A stretch of DNA of 37,386 bases, from contig CASPAC010000016.1 of NCBI GenBank assembly GCA_949419965.1, positions 1 through 37,386 on the forward strand, in the 5' to 3' direction. Below, in pieces: positions 34,345-37,386 of the stretch. Numbering within the stretch: position 1 is the stretch's first letter; each line of letters starts with the position of its first letter. This DNA comes from Bacteroidales bacterium. GTDB lineage: Bacteria; Bacteroidota; Bacteroidia; Bacteroidales; Rikenellaceae. The translations under genes were made by a program, and so were the position numbers. The notes below the pieces were generated by a model. That model saw nothing but the letters and a program-made list of their open reading frames with translations, did not search any database and was not told the DNA's origin.

Positions 34345-36320
34345 AACGCATCTTACTGACCCTTTTTTCGCTATTGCTTGTCCTCCCGGCTCTGGCCGAC
34401 GGAGGCATGTGGCTTCCGAGCCTCATTTCGCACCGCATCGGCGACATGCGCGCCAAAGGCTTCCGGCTCACGGCCGAAGACATCTATTCGATCAACAAAG
34501 CGTCGATGAAAGACGCTGTGGTGCTTTTCGACGGCGGTTGTACGGGCGAGCTGGTTTCGCCCGAAGGCTTGCTGCTGACCAACCACCACTGCGGCTATGA
34601 CGCCATTCAAAGCCACTCGTCGGTCGAAAACGATTACCTGACTCACGGATTCTGGGCGCGTTCGCGGGCTGAAGAACTGCCCAACAAGAACCTCAATGTG
34701 AAGTTCCTCGTCCGCATGGAGGATGTTACCGACCGCATGGCGGCCGGCGAAACGGCCGAAGAGATCGTGCGCAAGGCCGAAGCCGAGGGCGCCGGCTACA
34801 AGGCCGCGGTCGAACAGATGTACTATGGCAACCAGCAGTTTCTGTTCCTCTACGAGCAGTTCGACGACGTACGCCTGGTGGCGGCCCCGCCCTCGTCGAT
34901 CGGCAAGTTCGGCGGCGACACCGATAATTGGATATGGCCCCGCCATACGGGCGATTTCTCGGTGTTCCGCATTTATGCAGGTGCCGACAACAAGCCGGCG
35001 GCCTATTCGCCCGACAATGTGCCCTACCGGCCGCGCCGTCATTTCACGATTTCGACGCGCGGAGTCGGCGAGGGCGACTTCACGATGATCTACGGTTTCC
35101 CGGGCAACACGCAGCAGTATATTCTTTCCGATGTGGTAAAGTACATTGCCGAAGTCTCCGACCCGATGAAGATCGCCATCCGTACAGGCCGGCTCCATAT
35201 CATTTCGGAGGGGCAGGCGTCCGATCCGGCACTGCGCATCCATTATGCGGCCAAACACGCCTCGATCGCCAACGCCTGGAAGAAATGGCAGGGCGAAGTG
35301 CTGGGAATCGAACGACTGGGAACCTGCGAAAAGAAACAGGAGACAGAAAAACGTTTCGTCGAAGCGACGGGGGACGGCGAAGTGTTGCAAGAGCTGAAGA
35401 ACGAGTTCGCGCGGGCACTGCCTTATTATTATACGCGTGAACTGCTGGCCGAGACGCTGCTCACGCTCCGCTATGGGTTTGCCGACGAAGAAAAAGCCGA
35501 CCCGATTTTTGCCAAAAGCCGGCCTGTTGAACAAGCTCTTTATCGCCAGGCATTCGAGGAGTATGCGGCTCGTGCCACAATGCTGAAGCCGTTTGCCGAA
35601 TTCGAGGCCGGAGTCGAAAAATACGAAACTCCTGCGGCCTATGCCGATCATATCTTCGCACTGACGGTCGACGATCCGAAAGCAGAAGAACTGACGGCAC
35701 TGAAAAAGGGAATCGCGGCGCTTTACGCCCGAATCGTCGACGAATTGGGCACCTCGTCGCTGCGCAACTTCAATAGTGCCCGCATGAACGAACTCTATGC
35801 CCGCTATGTCGAGGGATTGCGTCGCTGGGCTGCGGCCGAAAAACGCGAAGGTGCCATGTTTCCCGATGCCAACCTCACGCTGCGCGTGGCCTACGGCTCG
35901 GTGGCGGGCTACGAATATGCTGACGGCGAGTATCACAAGCCGCTGACGACCATCGACGGCATCATTGCCAAGGACAATCCTGCGATCTACGACTATGACA
36001 TCCCCCAGGCGCTGCGCGACCTCCATGCGTCGAAAGAATATGGCCGCTGGGGCGTGGAGATCGACGGCCGTCGCACGGTGCCGGTGTGTTTCCTGGCGAC
36101 CAACCATACTACGGGCGGCAACTCCGGCTCTCCGATTCTCAACGGGCGCGGCGAACTCATAGGCATCAACTTCGACCGCACGTGGCGCTCGACGATGAGC
36201 GACATTGAATTCGATCCGACGATCTGCCGCAACATCGCGGTCGACATCCGCTACGTGCTGATGGTCATCGACCGCATCGGCGGAGCGGGGTATCTGCTCG
36301 ACGAAATGACGATCCGATAA
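34341..36320 (+). CDS. dpp11: S46-family dipeptidyl-peptidase, DPP11-like (Asp/Glu-specific)
   Basis: The 659-aa protein has a signal peptide (MKRILLTLFSLLLVLPALA) and the chymotrypsin-type triad of family S46: His in TNHHCGYD (82-83), Asp195 in GGDTDNWIWPRHTGDF and Ser595 in GGNSGSP. Arg613, 18 residues after the Ser (INFDRTW), lies where P. gingivalis DPP11 has the Arg that selects acidic P1 residues; DPP7 has Gly there. It releases dipeptides from extracellular peptides for growth on protein. It is about 50-60 residues shorter than typical DPP7/DPP11, lost in two blocks (between His and Asp, and in the helical domain). It is coupled to maf. Confidence 0.88.
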   Translation: MKRILLTLFSLLLVLPALADGGMWLPSLISHRIGDMRAKGFRLTAEDIYSINKASMKDAVVLFDGGCTGELVSPEGLLLTNHHCGYDAIQSHSSVENDYLTHGFWARSRAEELPNKNLNVKFLVRMEDVTDRMAAGETAEEIVRKAEAEGAGYKAAVEQMYYGNQQFLFLYEQFDDVRLVAAPPSSIGKFGGDTDNWIWPRHTGDFSVFRIYAGADNKPAAYSPDNVPYRPRRHFTISTRGVGEGDFTMIYGFPGNTQQYILSDVVKYIAEVSDPMKIAIRTGRLHIISEGQASDPALRIHYAAKHASIANAWKKWQGEVLGIERLGTCEKKQETEKRFVEATGDGEVLQELKNEFARALPYYYTRELLAETLLTLRYGFADEEKADPIFAKSRPVEQALYRQAFEEYAARATMLKPFAEFEAGVEKYETPAAYADHIFALTVDDPKAEELTALKKGIAALYARIVDELGTSSLRNFNSARMNELYARYVEGLRRWAAAEKREGAMFPDANLTLRVAYGSVAGYEYADGEYHKPLTTIDGIIAKDNPAIYDYDIPQALRDLHASKEYGRWGVEIDGRRTVPVCFLATNHTTGGNSGSPILNGRGELIGINFDRTWRSTMSDIEFDPTICRNIAVDIRYVLMVIDRIGGAGYLLDEMTIR

Positions 36321-36332
36321 AGAGAAACGGAG

Positions 36333-36373
36333 CGAACTGCGGAGTCCTGCGAGAAGCAGGACTCCGCAGTTCG
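36333..36373 (+). terminator. Terminator after the peptidase gene
   Basis: A perfect 18-bp stem, CGAACTGCGGAGTCCTGC with its complement and a GAGAA loop, is followed by TTAATGC and then a T tract (36382-36387). The stem is very stable, although the T run is displaced. Confidence 0.75.
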
Positions 36374-36379
36374 TTAATG

Positions 36380-36960
36380 CTACTTTTTCGTTGCCTCCTG
36401 CTTGTCTTTTTTTGAGGTTTTTCTGCTTGTTGTTTTTCGCCGCTTCTCCTTGCGGCCCTTTCTGTTTCCGTCGTTTTTGTCGCTTCCTGTTTGTTTTCTG
36501 TCGGTGGTGTTGGTGCTCCAGTCGTTGCTATTTTCTCTGTTTTCTGTCTCTTCATTTTCCTGCACCCGTTTCTTGCTTCTTGCTTCCTTTGATGCAGCCC
36601 ACTCCTGTTGTCTTTCTGTTTTCGTTGTTTGGTTTCTCTGTTTTCTGTCTTTTTTGTTGTTGCCTTTTCTGTTTTTTTGTCCTACCGCCCGTTGTTGTAT
36701 TATCCTATTTTTTTAGTTCTCTCGTTGCTATATTATTTCTGGTTTTTGTTCTGTCGTTGGCATTTCCTGCTTTTCGTTCTTTTATCTCCGTTTACTCTGT
36801 TTGCTCCGTTGCCCACCCCGTTTTTTGTTGCTTTTTTTTGTCTCTGTTGCCGTGCTTATATTTGTTTTTGTTCTTTTGGTTGCCGCCTTTTCTTGTTTTT
36901 TATCTTATCGTTACTTTTTTGCTTCTTTGTTGACGTTTCCTTTGTTTCCTCATTTCTGGG
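36380..36960. repeat. A-depleted, pyrimidine-rich low-complexity spacer
   Basis: About 580 bp in which T and C, with G in TTG and CTG contexts, make up nearly everything on the plus strand and A is rare. Short words recur, for example TCTCTGTTTTCTGTCT twice (near 36532 and 36633) and many GTTGTTG and CTTTTCT variants. Lack of A removes stop codons, so long frames open on the plus strand; their predicted Phe/Cys/Leu-rich products are not credible proteins. The minus strand is purine-rich (AAGAAACAG-like). No gene is supported. Confidence 0.82.
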
Positions 36961-37056
36961 TGGCGGGTCGATTGCGGGGTGTCGGGTGCTCTGTGTAGGA
37001 TCATCGATCGGGCCGGTGGCGGATGCGGATAAATTTCTGTCTTCCCGAGCGAAAAA

Positions 37057-37088
37057 TTTGGCGGTTTGAAATTTATGCGCTATATTTG
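37057..37088 (+). promoter_or_regulatory. tRNA-Leu promoter
   Basis: TTTG (37057-37060), 20 bp, then TATATTTG (37081-37088). The tRNA begins 31 bp further on. Confidence 0.86.
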
Positions 37089-37119
37089 TGCTCCCGAATC
37101 GTAAGTTTCGGTATGTGTC

Positions 37120-37204
37120 GCCCAGGTGGTGAAATTGGTAGACACGCTACTTTGAGGGGGTAGTGAACGTTTAGTTCGTGCAAGTTCGAGTCTTGTCCTG
37201 GGCA
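37120..37204 (+). tRNA. tRNA-Leu (anticodon GAG)
   Basis: The acceptor stem GCCCAGG/CCTGGGC is perfect and the discriminator is A at 37204. The anticodon stem CTACT/GGTAG holds loop TTGAGGG (anticodon GAG). A long variable arm (TGAACGTTTAGTTCGT) marks a class II tRNA, and the T-arm has TTCGAGT. Length is 85 nt without CCA. Confidence 0.95.
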
Positions 37205-37205
37205 C

Positions 37206-37240
37206 AATAAGGAGTTGATTTTCAGCTCCTTATTTTTTTT
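37206..37240 (+). terminator. tRNA-Leu terminator
   Basis: A 9-bp stem AATAAGGAG/CTCCTTATT, with an inner TGA/TCA pairing, runs into a T tract to 37240. Confidence 0.9.
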
Positions 37241-37386
37241 GCATGTTGTTTTGTATGATGAATCATTCGTTTTTGCCTGGGTTGAAATAGGAGCTTTGCG
37301 CCAGGATGGCAGCATTGTCGTCCGCGCCGACTGGAAAACCCAGGCGCGGATGACCCCTGCGGCCAAGGTTGATTTGACCCCTGAAA
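37241..37386. other. Window-end sequence after tRNA-Leu, possibly the edge of a gene
   Basis: On the plus strand a frame open to the window edge includes VEIGALRQDGSIVVRADWK from 37281. On the minus strand a frame ends NPGKNE-stop at 37264-37262 after a plausible ADDNAAILAQSSYF. At most one can be real, and 146 bp are too few to decide. No recognisable family. Confidence 0.25.

Noticed and set aside
33864..36320. An 818-codon form of the peptidase
   Set aside because: The extra N-terminus is maf read in another frame; the signal peptide begins at 34341 with an ATGA overlap.
36380..36565. Lys/Thr/Glu-rich minus-strand peptide
   Set aside because: It is the complement of the pyrimidine-rich tract; low complexity with no initiation context.
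36391..36933. 180-codon Phe/Cys/Leu-rich 'membrane protein'
   Set aside because: The frame is open only because A is almost absent, so no stops can form; composition is not protein-like.
37120..37386. tRNA-Leu as an occupied integration site
   Set aside because: No integrase or direct repeat of the tRNA 3' end is visible in the 180 bp after the gene; the window ends too early to decide.

Overview
The window comes from a GC-rich member of the Bacteroidales, most likely Alistipes or a close relative in the Rikenellaceae. The evidence is: promoters of the Bacteroidetes type (TTG or TTTG, 18-20 bp, TAnnTTTG) in front of most transcription units; no convincing Shine-Dalgarno sites; lineage-typical proteins (PorT-like barrel, BamD with an Rpb6-like omega subunit, S46 dipeptidyl-peptidase, DUF4834, PepSY-like protein, anaerobic sulfatase maturase); and a high-GC coding style unlike Bacteroides proper. 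It looks like ordinary chromosome. I see no insertion sequence, prophage, CRISPR array, rRNA or plasmid gene. The species-level assignment is inference.

Layout. 1-2260: the 3' end of enolase with its terminator, a radical-SAM anSME-type maturase, a 9-bp/99-bp pyrimidine repeat block, and tRNA-His on the minus strand. 2290-4487: groES-groEL with a long leader and strong terminator. 4500-6380: an ECF sigma factor and its membrane anti-sigma factor (minus). 6353-11235: one minus-strand transcription unit bamD-rpoZ-coaBC-recN-nucleotidyltransferase-like gene, bounded by a good promoter and terminator. 11457-13428: cardiolipin synthase and a small outer-membrane barrel (minus). 13473-16690: greA with a structured leader, then a TonB-dependent receptor whose promoter overlaps the greA terminator.

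16788-21175: malate dehydrogenase, glycine cleavage H protein, and a coupled purB-unknown-birA operon (all minus). 21186-23201: divergent from purB, a DUF4834 protein and the MlaE/MlaF lipid-transport pair. 23333-24570: gapA with its own promoter, structured leader and terminator. 24804-25208: an unknown minus-strand gene, divergent from the conserved yceD-rpmF-plsX-fabH fatty-acid/ribosome cluster (25294-28419). 28467-36373: a plus-strand run containing a PepSY-like protein, an MBL hydrolase, a 42-codon small ORF coupled to an FkbM-type methyltransferase, trmD, lpxB, a small membrane protein, an FAH-family enzyme, maf and a DPP11-like peptidase. 36380-36960 is an A-depleted pyrimidine-rich spacer, followed by tRNA-Leu(GAG) with promoter and terminator.

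Most genes are housekeeping: glycolysis/TCA (eno, gapA, mdh), protein folding, envelope biogenesis (bamD, lpxB, mlaEF, cls, fabH/plsX), cofactors (coaBC, birA, gcvH), and RNA or transcription functions (rpoZ, greA, trmD, rpmF). I found no clear new multi-gene system. The less ordinary items are strand-skewed simple-sequence spacers beside both tRNA genes, a variant CoaC active site, an unknown secreted protein spliced into the purB-birA operon by two 4-bp overlaps, a perfect 18-bp palindrome over a divergent promoter region, a coupled 42-codon ORF, and several structured leaders.
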